Source: Glaciecola sp028401415 (GTDB lineage Bacteria; Pseudomonadota; Gammaproteobacteria; Enterobacterales; Alteromonadaceae). Taken from it: a stretch of DNA of 64,000 nt. How positions within the stretch are numbered: the first letter of the stretch is position 1; each line of letters starts with the position of its first letter. The translations under genes and the position numbers were made by a program. Positions 6,254 through 15,516 of the stretch are shown one piece after another. The stretch is taken from positions 4,278,001-4,342,000 of the forward strand of contig NZ_CP171821.2 in the NCBI RefSeq assembly GCF_028401415.2, in the 5' to 3' direction. Under the pieces are notes generated by a model. That model saw only the letters and a list, made by a program, of their open reading frames with translations. It was not told the DNA's origin and ran no database searches.

Positions 6254-7432
6254 ATGTCTCTACTAAACATTTTTTGGATATTTCTGCGTTTAGGCTGTAC
6301 GTCTTTTGGCGGGCCTATTGCGCATTTAATGTATTTTCGAAAGCGTTTTGTTGAGCAGTATCACTGGCTTTCTGAGCAAGAGTACGCGCGCTTATTAACG
6401 TTATGTCAGACGCTGCCGGGGCCAGCGAGTAGTCAGGTCGGATTTGCGATTGGTATGCATAAAGGCGGCTTGATAGGCGGGATACTGGCGTTTGTGGGCT
6501 TTACTGCGCCTACCGTAATATTGTTGGTAGCTTTTGCTAACTACTTGTATCTGTTTTCAGGTGAGTACGGACAAGCAGTGATAGGCGGTTTAATGATCTT
6601 GTCATTTGTGGTCGTGTCTCAGGGGCTTGTGGGGATGTGTAAGAGTCTGTCTAGCACATTTTTACTGGCCGGCATTTCGATGCTGAGTTTTGTGTTACTT
6701 GTGGTATTGCCAAGTGTCTGGATGCAGTTATCAGTGATTATTGGTGGTGCAGTCATACACTTTGCCATCGTTCAAGCTCGTGCCGCTAACACAGCGACGA
6801 AAGAGACCACGCACTCTACAGTGCGCGATGAGCAAGTTATGGGACGTCCTTTTATGGCATGGTTTGCGTTAGCAGGTTTCATTGCCCTTTTTGTCTTACT
6901 GCCTTTTATATCAATCCAAGCAGATAGCTTTTATCGTTCTGGCGCCCTTGTGTTTGGTGGTGGACATGTGGTGCTGCCTTTACTTGAGCAAAACCTTGCG
7001 GACGCTGCGATGATTTCACAAGCGGATTTTCTTGCGGGTTATGGCGCAACGCAAGCGATGCCTGGTCCAATGTTTGGTTTTGCGGCTTATCTAGGCTTTA
7101 TTTCTGAGCAAAATGGCGCTTATCTGGGCGCGATAATTGCGACTGTGTGCATATTTTTACCGGGTTTTTTGCTCCTAATAGCAGCCTTACCATATTGGAA
7201 TATCCTTTGTACAAAACCAAGGTTTAATGCCTTAATTGCTGGAGCAAATGCAGCAGTAGTCGGTTTACTCGCGGCAGCACTTTATGACCCTATTATTACT
7301 CATGCTTTAAAAACGCTCCCAGATGTGCTCATTGCGCTTGTGGCACTAACAGCGGCCTGGCGTTTTAAAGTGCATGTGTTACTGGTGGCTGGCGGTTGTG
7401 TGTTGCTAAAACTGTTGGTGTTGTTTATCTAA
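6254..7432 (+). CDS. chrA: ChrA family chromate transporter
   Basis: This 392-residue polytopic protein is of the long (two-domain) CHR type. Both halves carry the family signature: 'RLGCTSFGGPIAHLMYFRK' and 'LCQTLPGPASSQ' in the first, and 'GALVFGGGHVVLPLLEQ' and 'TQAMPGPMFGFAAYLG' in the second. ChrA proteins export chromate across the inner membrane, lowering its toxicity; some relatives have other roles, so substrate is inferred from family. It abuts the preceding membrane-protein gene and converges on the AEC-transporter gene, with a hairpin between the two ends. Confidence 0.93.
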   Translation: MSLLNIFWIFLRLGCTSFGGPIAHLMYFRKRFVEQYHWLSEQEYARLLTLCQTLPGPASSQVGFAIGMHKGGLIGGILAFVGFTAPTVILLVAFANYLYLFSGEYGQAVIGGLMILSFVVVSQGLVGMCKSLSSTFLLAGISMLSFVLLVVLPSVWMQLSVIIGGAVIHFAIVQARAANTATKETTHSTVRDEQVMGRPFMAWFALAGFIALFVLLPFISIQADSFYRSGALVFGGGHVVLPLLEQNLADAAMISQADFLAGYGATQAMPGPMFGFAAYLGFISEQNGAYLGAIIATVCIFLPGFLLLIAALPYWNILCTKPRFNALIAGANAAVVGLLAAALYDPIITHALKTLPDVLIALVALTAAWRFKVHVLLVAGGCVLLKLLVLFI

Positions 7433-7443
7433 TGAATGCAGCT

Positions 7444-7483
7444 ATACACGTTTAGCATCGAACATTAGGCGATGCTCGTGTAT
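7444..7483. terminator. Hairpin between convergent genes
   Basis: ATACACG (7444-7450) pairs with CGTGTAT (7477-7483) and AGCATCG (7454-7460) pairs with CGATGCT (7470-7476), around a 9-nt loop. It lies at the meeting point of the chrA and AEC-transporter genes and overlaps the last codons of the latter. There is no strong U tract, so it may act as a weak bidirectional terminator. Confidence 0.5.
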
Positions 7484-8532
7484 TTCAGCATTAGAAAGTA
7501 AGCAAGCACGGTAACGGGAACCGACGCAATCGTTGTTAAAGCAATAATTTGAGCCGCCAACTGATGATTCCCTCCTATTTTGCGAACCATGACATAACTA
7601 GCGGCAGCCGTTGGGCTAAGCGCCATGAAAAATATCACGCCAAGCGATAGACCTGAGATATCAAACACCAATGCCAATGCGATGGTGACAAGCGGGTATA
7701 ATATACATTTTCCCATAACTGCAGCGCTTAGCACTTGGTGATTGCTGCCTACATTGCTGAACCGAAGTGACGCACCCGTGCACAAAAGGGCAAGGGGAAG
7801 GGTAAGCTGTGCAAAGTAGCCCAAGCTATTGAGCGCAAACTCAGGTACAGGTATGCGAAGGTAAGCAAACATTACCCCTGCGATAATGCTTAGAATAATT
7901 GGATTGGTGATAATGCCTTTGCCAATGCGGGATTTGCTAACGCGCACTTTATTCTTTAAAAGTAGCGGGTCTTGTTTATTACTCCCTGTTAGGGCAATTT
8001 GTTCTGCGCTAAAAATGTTGAGAACCGCGACCGACATTACATTATAAACAATGGTAAGACAGCCCAAGTAAATAGATGCATAAGCTAAGCCTTCACTGCC
8101 ATATGCGTTCGCACAGTAAGCCAGGCCGATGATCCCCATATTGGCACGAAATGCACCTTGAATGAGTACGCCCTTGTCTTGGCGATGCTTCACCATGAAG
8201 CTCGCCCATAGTAAATATAATATAAAGATGATTAAGGTAGCACTAACACCAATTGCAATGGTCTTTGGCTCCGTGAGCGCACTAATGTCGCTAGCGCTGA
8301 TGTTGACGAACAGCAATGCGGGTAAAGCAAAGTTGAAAATCAGTTTAGAGGCCTTTTCAACAAAAGCGTCGTCCAGCACTTTGAAGCGATAAAACAGGTA
8401 GCCGATGACAATGAGCAACAGCACAGGGCCAATTACAGAAAGGGTAAACGAAATAAAGCTATGAATATCGGAGATGGCGAATACTAAAGACCGTGGTTTG
8501 GTGCCTTTATTATTGCATAAATAAGGGCACAA
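7465..8532 (-). CDS. AEC family transporter (auxin efflux carrier type)
   Basis: This protein of up to 355 residues has about ten hydrophobic helices in two sets of five, with 'SVIGPVLLLIVIGYLF' near the start and 'FNFALPALLFVNI' typical of the AEC (membrane transport protein) family. Such proteins export or take up small organic anions; the substrate cannot be told from sequence. The only upstream start found is TTG at 8532, 13 bases after the stop of the SRPBCC gene, without a clear ribosome binding site. It is the last gene of a minus-strand group after fadD and the SRPBCC protein. Confidence 0.85.
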   Translation of the reverse strand: MCPYLCNNKGTKPRSLVFAISDIHSFISFTLSVIGPVLLLIVIGYLFYRFKVLDDAFVEKASKLIFNFALPALLFVNISASDISALTEPKTIAIGVSATLIIFILYLLWASFMVKHRQDKGVLIQGAFRANMGIIGLAYCANAYGSEGLAYASIYLGCLTIVYNVMSVAVLNIFSAEQIALTGSNKQDPLLLKNKVRVSKSRIGKGIITNPIILSIIAGVMFAYLRIPVPEFALNSLGYFAQLTLPLALLCTGASLRFSNVGSNHQVLSAAVMGKCILYPLVTIALALVFDISGLSLGVIFFMALSPTAAASYVMVRKIGGNHQLAAQIIALTTIASVPVTVLAYFLMLKYTSIA

Positions 8533-8545
8533 GCGAGGGTATAAA

Positions 8546-8983
8546 TTACCGTGTGTCGATGGTTTTTAAAATACTGCCAAAGGCCCTTGCACCGAATTTT
8601 TCAATTTGCTTATCGAAGTATAAGGGCCCTAATATTGGAATGGCAATTATTCCTTTAGACCTCCACGTAACAAGCGTCCCTTGCTCATTTTCTTCCAGGC
8701 GAATTTCACCCAATTCGTGCTTGTAGGGAAGCGGCTTGCTATATTCAATTTTATAAGCGAGCAGATTGGGTGGCTCATACGCAACAATGCGTTCATGCAA
8801 AACGGATTTGCCTGCGCGTATCTCTCGCAGTGCGCCAAGTCCGTTTGGTGTTTCGCTACCCCGCTCCAAAAGCGCAGCGGCGTCTACGCCCTTGAACTGG
8901 TCGTAGGCGGCATGATTACTAAGCTGCGCAAAAACGTCGTTAATGTTTTTGTTTATTTGACGTTGGACATAAATATTAAACAT
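8546..8983 (-). CDS. SRPBCC family protein (polyketide cyclase/dehydrase-like)
   Basis: This 145-residue protein has the START/Bet v1-like pattern of the SRPBCC superfamily: an N-terminal strand (MFNIYVQRQI), 'NDVFAQLSNHAAYDQFKGVD' and a C-terminal amphipathic helix (DKQIEKFGARAFGSIL) that closes a hydrophobic cavity. Members bind lipids or other small hydrophobic ligands; no catalytic residue can be assigned. It lies between fadD and the AEC transporter, 40 bp and 13 bp away, so a lipid-related job is possible but is inference from position. Confidence 0.8.
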   Translation of the reverse strand: MFNIYVQRQINKNINDVFAQLSNHAAYDQFKGVDAAALLERGSETPNGLGALREIRAGKSVLHERIVAYEPPNLLAYKIEYSKPLPYKHELGEIRLEENEQGTLVTWRSKGIIAIPILGPLYFDKQIEKFGARAFGSILKTIDTR

Positions 8984-9023
8984 TTAGGATGCTGTTCCCT
9001 TTAGTTGCGCAAAATGAATACAC

Positions 9024-10592
9024 TTATGCACGCAGCTCACGACGTAGAATTTTACCCACAGTGGACTTAGGTAATTCGTCAATCACGTGGATTTCTTTTG
9101 GCAATTTATAGTTGGTAAGGTGCGCTTTGCAATGCGCAAGAATCTCGTCGTCTGTTACTGCCTCGCTGACTGTAATATAAGCACAAACGCGCTCTTGCGT
9201 ATTTTCGTCACTTTTGCCGACAACGGCGGCTTCCAAAATATTCGGATGTTGGGTGAGCACATCTTCCACTTCATTCGGATATACGTTAAACCCTGACACA
9301 ATAATCATGTCTTTGAGCCTGTCGACAATTTTAATGCAGTTATCAGGTGTACGAAGCCCGACATCGCCGGTTTTAAAATAGCCATCTTCGGTCATTACTT
9401 TGGCTGTCTCGTCATCGCGCTGCCAATAACCTTTCATAACTTGCGGGCCTTTAACGGCAATTTGCCCTTCTTGTCCGTCTGCAACTGGCTTATCGTTAGC
9501 GTCGAGCAATTGGATATCTGTCTCGACAAGCGCCGGGCCAACGGTACCAAGTTGCTCTTTACCTGGCTCGTTAAACGCGACGACGGGGGCGGTTTCAGAT
9601 AAGCCATAGCCTTCGGTGATAGGGCAGCCGGTTGTATTTTGCCACAAATCAGCTGCAGATTTGGTTAAGGCAGTGCCGCCAGACATGGTGAGTCTAAGTT
9701 CGCTGAAATCGAGTTTACGAAATGCTTCCTGGGCACATAATCCCATAAATAGAGTGTTGATCCCCGCAAAGGCAGTAAACTTATGCGGAGTCATCGCTTC
9801 TATAAAGGCGCCCATATCGCGTGGATTGGGGATAAGCAATACCATTGCACCTTTTGCAAAAAAGGTCATCATGCATACCGTAAACGCATAAATATGGTAA
9901 AGGGGAAGCGGACACACAACGAGCTCTTCACCCGATTTAAAGGCGCCACCCAACCGGTCTAAGGTTTGAATACTATTGACCAGTACGTTTTGATGGGAAA
10001 GCTCTGCGCCTTTTGATACACCTGTTGTGCCACCTGTGTATTGTAGTATGCAGGTGTCATCTAACGATGTATCAGGTCTGGCTTGTAAGCTGAGACCCTT
10101 TGACTTATCAAAGACTTCGGCATAACACGGGTATTCTCCTTCAACTACTTCGTGCGTTAGCAACTGAGCAGCACTTGTGACGATCACCGTTTCAATGCCG
10201 GTTTCGGCTTTTATGGCTTCATATTTAGGTAGCAAGTCGCTTAGGATCACCAAAGCTTTTGCGCCAGAGTCGTTAAATTGATGCTTCATTTCTGTTGTCG
10301 TATATAAAGGATTGGTGTTTACAACGACCAATCCTGCGCGAAGAGCGCCATAAACTGCGATGGGATGCTGAATTAAATTAGGCAACTGAATGGCGATCCT
10401 ATCGCCGGGTTTAAGCTCGGTGTGGGTTTGCAAATAGCTCGCAAATTGGGATGAAAGCGCATCCATTTCGGCAAACGTTTTTTCTTGTCCAAGCGCTGAG
10501 TAAGAGGGGCGGTTGGCGTATTGTACGAAGGTTTCTTCGATGTAGTCAGCCAAACTATTGATATGCTGGGGGATAAGCGATGAGCGAGCCAT
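9024..10592 (-). CDS. fadD: Long-chain fatty acid-CoA ligase
   Basis: The product is 522 residues from the ATG at 10592, which is preceded by AGAGGA. An in-frame extension to 10667 has no such signal. Diagnostic motifs are the AMP/ATP-binding loop 'YTGGTTGVSKGAELSH', 'GYGLSETAP', the adenylate-binding 'YFKTGDVGLR', and the C-terminal 'KSTVGKILRRELR' with the catalytic lysine. The enzyme activates fatty acids to acyl-CoA with ATP at the inner membrane, feeding beta-oxidation and lipid synthesis. The order of domains and length match FadD. It may be co-transcribed with the SRPBCC protein and AEC transporter downstream. Confidence 0.92.
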   Translation of the reverse strand: MARSSLIPQHINSLADYIEETFVQYANRPSYSALGQEKTFAEMDALSSQFASYLQTHTELKPGDRIAIQLPNLIQHPIAVYGALRAGLVVVNTNPLYTTTEMKHQFNDSGAKALVILSDLLPKYEAIKAETGIETVIVTSAAQLLTHEVVEGEYPCYAEVFDKSKGLSLQARPDTSLDDTCILQYTGGTTGVSKGAELSHQNVLVNSIQTLDRLGGAFKSGEELVVCPLPLYHIYAFTVCMMTFFAKGAMVLLIPNPRDMGAFIEAMTPHKFTAFAGINTLFMGLCAQEAFRKLDFSELRLTMSGGTALTKSAADLWQNTTGCPITEGYGLSETAPVVAFNEPGKEQLGTVGPALVETDIQLLDANDKPVADGQEGQIAVKGPQVMKGYWQRDDETAKVMTEDGYFKTGDVGLRTPDNCIKIVDRLKDMIIVSGFNVYPNEVEDVLTQHPNILEAAVVGKSDENTQERVCAYITVSEAVTDDEILAHCKAHLTNYKLPKEIHVIDELPKSTVGKILRRELRA

Positions 10593-10693
10593 TGATGTCC
10601 TCTTTATTATTGTCGTTGTTGCCACAAAATATGTCTTTTTAACAGTATTTTTACAATAGTGGATCAATGCGAATCTTTTGTATGAGCATGGCC

Positions 10694-11182
10694 TTATTCA
10701 GAATGATAAGCGCGTCGAAAAAATGCAAAACATGCACCGGAGATGGCGCCTGCCATGCATTGCATCATTAGCCCCGAAACGCCTCGGGCACCTGCAAGCA
10801 AAGTCACGTTTAAAATAGGCTGCATTGCTATCAACATCACAAAGAATGCGACAATGCCGGCGCTGGTATATAAATACAAACTGCCCTTTTCGCTCAAATT
10901 GCCATACTTGAGGATGAGGCCGGCGATGCTAAACGCAATAAGCAGCGCCGCAAGAACAATCAAGCCATAGCTTGGAGCAAGACCCAACATGTCTTGCCAA
11001 GTGCTTTCTAATCGTTCGCTAAAAGGAATAATAATATCGATTGCGCTTAGCTTGGCGAGCACCGCTTGAGTGTGCAGCAAACTTGCAAAGAAAAACCCAA
11101 TGATAGATGCTAGTAAAAGATGCAGAGTACGCATTAACCACTTTTTCAATTTGATGCCCTTTTGCGAGAACCTTAAGTCCAA
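10694..11182 (-). CDS. Hypothetical inner-membrane protein
   Basis: Up to 162 residues with about four hydrophobic helices (near residues 19-36, 74-90, 104-121 and 133-155) and a polar loop between the first and second. The farthest start is TTG at 11182; an ATG at 11134 (MRTLHLLLASIIG) would give a signal-anchor start. Neither has a clear ribosome binding site, so the start is uncertain. No family was recognised. It lies 100 bp upstream of fadD on the same strand. Confidence 0.65.
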   Translation of the reverse strand: MDLRFSQKGIKLKKWLMRTLHLLLASIIGFFFASLLHTQAVLAKLSAIDIIIPFSERLESTWQDMLGLAPSYGLIVLAALLIAFSIAGLILKYGNLSEKGSLYLYTSAGIVAFFVMLIAMQPILNVTLLAGARGVSGLMMQCMAGAISGACFAFFRRAYHSE

Positions 11183-11250
11183 GCTAAGTTACTTCAATGA
11201 TACTTGTCAAATAAACTCTGTTTGCACAAGCTGGCTAACACCATGTTCAG

Positions 11251-12474
11251 ATGAGGCTTTTTATGTCCAGTGCCCCAACAGTATTGCTTGTCACTAGGCT
11301 TATCATTCTGATAGTCATGTTGGTGAGCATGAGTCGTCATGAATTTGCAAGGGCGCAATCAAATAAATATGAGCTTGAGCCGGTTATTGAGGGCTTAGCG
11401 AAATCTTGGGGCTTGGCCGTGTCTGCTGACAATACGCTCTTTGTCAGTCATCGAGAAGGCGATATTGGTCTTTATCGAATTAGTGACAAGGGGACTTTGA
11501 CTTTAATTCAAATCCTTGCATTTAAACCAGACGACTTGCTTACAGGCGGGCAGGGAGGCTTGTTAGATATAGAATTGCATCCTGACTATGCGCGTTCTGG
11601 CTGGGTGTACTTGTCGTATTCTGCGGGAACGGATGCAGCAAATGCGTTGAAAATTGTGCGCTTTAAAGTCGAGTCGTCTGAGGCGTCGAATAAGCCTTTT
11701 CAGGTTTCTGAGTTACAAACTGTGTTCGAGGCCTTCGATAAAAAAGATACGCCTGTGCATTACGGTGCGCGCATGGTGTTTGACGCTCAAGGCGCGCTGT
11801 TGGTTACAACAGGTGATGGTTTTGATTATCGAGAGCAAGCGCAAATAAAAAGCAGTCATCTGGGTAAAGTGTTACGAATGAGCGATACAGGTGCGCCGCA
11901 TCCGGGCAATCCTTTTTTCACCGGAACCAATGCTCCACAAGATTACATATTTACTCTTGGACATCGCAATCCACAGGGGCTTATTTCCACAACTGATGGG
12001 CTGTTAGTGGCACATGAGCATGGGCCTGCTGGTGGAGATGAAATCAATGTACTGCGTGTTGGTGAGAATTACGGCTGGCCTGTGATCACCCAAGGTAAAG
12101 ACTATATTGGCGCGACCATTTCACCATTTACCGAGTATCAAGGCATGAGACAACCCGCGGTGAATTGGACGCCTTCCATTGCGCCATCAGGCATGGTGCT
12201 TTACGAGGGCAAGCAGTTTGAGGAGCTTCAAAACTGCCTACTTGTTACTTCACTTAAATATCAGCAGATATACGTCGTCAGATTAGGGGATGTGACTCAA
12301 GCAGATGCCAAAGGTGAAATTGCGGAAAAAAGCGTTGGCGCATCAACCTTACTTGCTACCCCGATGGCGCGATTGCGTGACATTGTCCTTGACCCTTCCG
12401 GACAGGTTTGGGTGCTGGGAGATGGCACAGGCGATGACAAGTCGACGCGAATTTTCAGGCTTAGTGCCGAATAA
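11251..12474 (+). CDS. PQQ-dependent soluble aldose/glucose dehydrogenase-like protein
   Basis: This 407-residue exported protein begins with a long hydrophobic signal (about residues 10-27). The mature part is a six-bladed beta-propeller of the YliI/soluble GDH family. Visible segments are 'GGQGGLLDIELHPDY', 'PVHYGARMVFD', 'LGHRNPQGL' with the conserved His/Arg, and 'EHGPAGGDEINVL'. Such enzymes oxidise aldose sugars in the periplasm using pyrroloquinoline quinone and calcium. The exact sugar cannot be predicted. It is divergent from the membrane protein at 10694-11182 and stands alone before acnB. Confidence 0.88.
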   Translation: MRLFMSSAPTVLLVTRLIILIVMLVSMSRHEFARAQSNKYELEPVIEGLAKSWGLAVSADNTLFVSHREGDIGLYRISDKGTLTLIQILAFKPDDLLTGGQGGLLDIELHPDYARSGWVYLSYSAGTDAANALKIVRFKVESSEASNKPFQVSELQTVFEAFDKKDTPVHYGARMVFDAQGALLVTTGDGFDYREQAQIKSSHLGKVLRMSDTGAPHPGNPFFTGTNAPQDYIFTLGHRNPQGLISTTDGLLVAHEHGPAGGDEINVLRVGENYGWPVITQGKDYIGATISPFTEYQGMRQPAVNWTPSIAPSGMVLYEGKQFEELQNCLLVTSLKYQQIYVVRLGDVTQADAKGEIAEKSVGASTLLATPMARLRDIVLDPSGQVWVLGDGTGDDKSTRIFRLSAE

Positions 12475-12586
12475 CGCTAGTCGCACGCTTTTGTCATAAA
12501 CCATCAATATTGATTGGACGTATTAACAATTCTTTTTCAATTATTAACGTGAATATTGGGTATAAGCTCCTTTTTACCGATTAACA

Positions 12587-12688
12587 TTCATTTTCTTGGC
12601 TCTTGTGGGTATAATCACGCCCCTTAGTCGTACTCCTAAGCCGTCTTTCGCTGAGTTTTAAGCGGAGTTTTAAGCGGAGTTTTTAACT
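12587..12688 (+). promoter_or_regulatory. acnB promoter region with tandem repeats in the leader
   Basis: A TATAAT -10 box lies at 12610-12615 with a weak TTCATT (12587-12592) 17 bp upstream. Between this and the gene, a 12-bp unit GAGTTTTAAGCG is repeated in tandem nearly three times (12653-12688), in what would be the 5' untranslated leader. Leader control of acnB mRNA by apo-aconitase is known in E. coli, but a role for these repeats is unproven. Confidence 0.5.
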
Positions 12689-12736
12689 TAGTTGCTGACA
12701 CAATTGCCAGTGCACTAATTATCAGAGGACCTTATC

Positions 12737-15349
12737 GTGTTAGAAGAATATCGTAAGCATGTCGCCGAGCGCGCCGCTCAAGGCATTCCCCCAAAGCCAC
12801 TAAACCCAGAACAGGTAGCCGGCTTGGTTGAATTGTTAAAAGCACCCCCTGCCGGTGAAGAAGATTTCTTATTAGAACTAATTTCAGAACGCGTGCCTCC
12901 TGGCGTTGATGAAGCGGCTTATGTTAAGGCTGGATTTTTAAGTGCGATCGCAAAAGGCGAAGACAAGTGCGCTCTAATATCACCAGATGCAGCCGTTCAG
13001 CTGTTGGGAAACATGCACGGTGGATATAACATTGAGACCTTAGTTGCTTTATTAGACGACGCTGAACTTGCTGAGCTTGCCGCGGAAGAACTTAAGCACA
13101 CATTGCTCATGTTCGATGCATTTCACGATGTAGAAGAAAAGCACCGTGCTGGCAACAAGTTTGCTACTGAAGTCATGCATTCTTGGGCTGAAGGTGAATG
13201 GTTTACTTCACGTGATGATTTAGCCGAAAAAATCACCGCGAGCGTATTTAAAGTGACCGGTGAGACAAACACCGATGACTTGTCGCCTGCGCCTGATGCG
13301 TGGTCTCGCCCCGATATTCCTTTGCATGCAAAAGCGATGTATAAAATGACGCGCGACGGCTTGGAGCCAGAGAAACATGGCGACGTTGGTCCAATGGGAC
13401 AAATTGAAGCCATAAAAGAAAAAGGCCATCAAGTTGCTTTCGTTGGTGATGTTGTAGGAACCGGTTCTTCACGAAAATCGGCAACTAACTCAGTGCTTTG
13501 GTTCTTTGGTGAAGATTTACCGGGCGTACCAAACAAGCGTGGCGGTGGCATTTGTATCGGCTCAAAGGTAGCGCCTATCTTTTTTAACACCATGGAAGAT
13601 GCAGGTGCATTAGTATTTGAGGCAGATGTGGATAAGATGGAAATGGGCGATGTAATTGAAATTTACCCATTTGAAGGTGTCATCAAAAATGCAGACAGCG
13701 GCGAAGTTATTGCTGAGTACAGCTACAAATCCAAGGTCTTGCTTGATGAAGTGCGTGCCGGTGGTCGAATTAACCTCATTATTGGTCGCGGTTTGACTGA
13801 AAGAGCACGTGAGTCTCTTGGTTTAGAGGCAAATGATCTCTTCCGCAAGCCCGAATTGCCTACCTCGAAAGCTAAAGGATTTACACTTGCTCAGAAAATG
13901 GTGGGTAAAGCATGTGGTGTTGATGGCATTTTGCCAGGTACTTACTGTGAGCCAAAAATGACGACCGTGGGTTCGCAAGACACCACAGGCCCAATGACGC
14001 GCGATGAGCTAAAAGATCTCGCCTGTTTAGGTTTCACAGCTGATTTAACCATGCAGTCATTTTGTCACACTGCCGCCTATCCTAAGCCGGTGGATATTGA
14101 CACTCAGCATACTTTACCTGATTTTATTATGAACCGTGGTGGCGTGTCGCTTCGACCGGGCGATGGCATTATTCACTCTTGGCTAAACAGAATGTTGTTA
14201 CCCGACACCGTGGGGACAGGGGGAGATTCGCATACGCGCTTCCCGATGGGTATTTCATTCCCTGCAGGCTCAGGGCTAGTGGCGTTTGCCGCTGCAACCG
14301 GCGTGATGCCGCTTGACATGCCAGAGTCGGTGCTGGTGAAATTTAAAGGTAAAATGCAGCCAGGTATTACTTTGCGTGACCTTGTACACGCCATTCCGCT
14401 TTATGCAATTAAGCAAGGCCTGTTGACCGTTGCCAAAAAAGGCAAAATCAATGCATTCTCTGGTCGCATTTTGGAGATTGAAGGTCTGGAAGATTTAACC
14501 GTTGAGCAAGCATTTGAGTTATCGGATGCTTCTGCCGAGCGCTCTGCCGCTGGCTGTACCATTAAACTTTCTGAAGATTCAGTAGCAGAATACTTGCGAT
14601 CAAACATCACCATGCTGCGTTGGATGATCAACGAAGGTTACGGTGATCCGCGCACGCTTGAGCGCAGAGCGCAGAAGATGGAAGAGTGGTTGGCTAATCC
14701 ATCGTTGATGGAAGCGGATGCTGAGGCGGAGTACGTCGAGACTATCGAGATTGACTTAAACGAGATTAAAGAGCCAATTTTGTGTTGTCCTAACGATCCT
14801 GATGATGCGAAAACCTTGTCAGACGTTGCCGGTGACAAAATTGATGAAGTGTTTATTGGCTCTTGCATGACTAACATTGGTCACTTCCGCGCTGCGGGTA
14901 AATTGCTAGAGCAATTTGATGGAACGCTACCTACTCGTTTATGGATGTCGCCACCCACTAAGATGGACAAAGCCCAGCTTATGGATGAAGGCTACTATAA
15001 CATTTACGGTCGTGCAGGTGTACGCACAGAAATGCCGGGTTGTTCGCTTTGTATGGGTAACCAAGCACGCGTATTGGCAGGTACAACCGTGCTTTCGACC
15101 TCAACACGTAATTTCCCCAACCGCTTAGGTGATGGTGCAAACGTATACTTATGTTCGGCAGAAATGGCCGCGGTAGGCGCGATTGTCGGTAAAATCCCAA
15201 GTGTTGAAGAATATATGGAATATGCAGGTAAAATTGAGTCGATGAGCGGGGAAGTATTTCGCTACTTGAACTTTGATCGAATGGAATCATTTAAAAAAGC
15301 GGAAGAAGACGCGAAAGCGAATATCATTCCCGCTTTAAACGTTGCTTAG
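12737..15349 (+). CDS. acnB: Bifunctional aconitate hydratase 2 / 2-methylisocitrate dehydratase
   Basis: This 870-residue enzyme matches AcnB in length and layout: N-terminal HEAT-like domain, swivel domain ('VAFVGDVVGTGSSRKSATNS'), then the catalytic domains. Iron-sulfur cluster cysteines are in 'FIGSCMTNIGHFRAAGK' and 'GCSLCMGNQA', with a further one upstream. It interconverts citrate and isocitrate in the TCA cycle and can serve in the methylcitrate cycle. The start is a GTG at 12737 preceded by AGAGGA with normal spacing, and its product begins LEEYRKHVAERAAQG as in other AcnBs. A strong terminator follows. Confidence 0.98.
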   Translation: MLEEYRKHVAERAAQGIPPKPLNPEQVAGLVELLKAPPAGEEDFLLELISERVPPGVDEAAYVKAGFLSAIAKGEDKCALISPDAAVQLLGNMHGGYNIETLVALLDDAELAELAAEELKHTLLMFDAFHDVEEKHRAGNKFATEVMHSWAEGEWFTSRDDLAEKITASVFKVTGETNTDDLSPAPDAWSRPDIPLHAKAMYKMTRDGLEPEKHGDVGPMGQIEAIKEKGHQVAFVGDVVGTGSSRKSATNSVLWFFGEDLPGVPNKRGGGICIGSKVAPIFFNTMEDAGALVFEADVDKMEMGDVIEIYPFEGVIKNADSGEVIAEYSYKSKVLLDEVRAGGRINLIIGRGLTERARESLGLEANDLFRKPELPTSKAKGFTLAQKMVGKACGVDGILPGTYCEPKMTTVGSQDTTGPMTRDELKDLACLGFTADLTMQSFCHTAAYPKPVDIDTQHTLPDFIMNRGGVSLRPGDGIIHSWLNRMLLPDTVGTGGDSHTRFPMGISFPAGSGLVAFAAATGVMPLDMPESVLVKFKGKMQPGITLRDLVHAIPLYAIKQGLLTVAKKGKINAFSGRILEIEGLEDLTVEQAFELSDASAERSAAGCTIKLSEDSVAEYLRSNITMLRWMINEGYGDPRTLERRAQKMEEWLANPSLMEADAEAEYVETIEIDLNEIKEPILCCPNDPDDAKTLSDVAGDKIDEVFIGSCMTNIGHFRAAGKLLEQFDGTLPTRLWMSPPTKMDKAQLMDEGYYNIYGRAGVRTEMPGCSLCMGNQARVLAGTTVLSTSTRNFPNRLGDGANVYLCSAEMAAVGAIVGKIPSVEEYMEYAGKIESMSGEVFRYLNFDRMESFKKAEEDAKANIIPALNVA

Positions 15350-15396
15350 TGAGTGCGCCAAGCACAGAAAACATAGCTTATAGCTAGATAGCATGT

Positions 15397-15424
15397 AAAA
15401 ACCCGCCGCATGGCGGGTTTTTTT
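15397..15424 (+). terminator. Rho-independent terminator after acnB
   Basis: AAAACCCGCC and GGCGGGTTTT form a stem around GCAT, followed by a run of T. It lies about 50 bp after the acnB stop codon, and is placed to end the acnB transcript. Confidence 0.92.
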
Positions 15425-15516
15425 GTTTACAATAAATCCTTGCGCACGAGCCTTCTTTTGGGTCTTGATGGCTCTCAAACTGCAAAAATGGTTATTAATG
15501 GATCGAAGGTATTTAT

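Noticed and set aside
9024..10667. fadD starting at 10667
   Set aside because: The extra 25 residues lack family similarity, whereas the ATG at 10592 has AGAGGA directly upstream.
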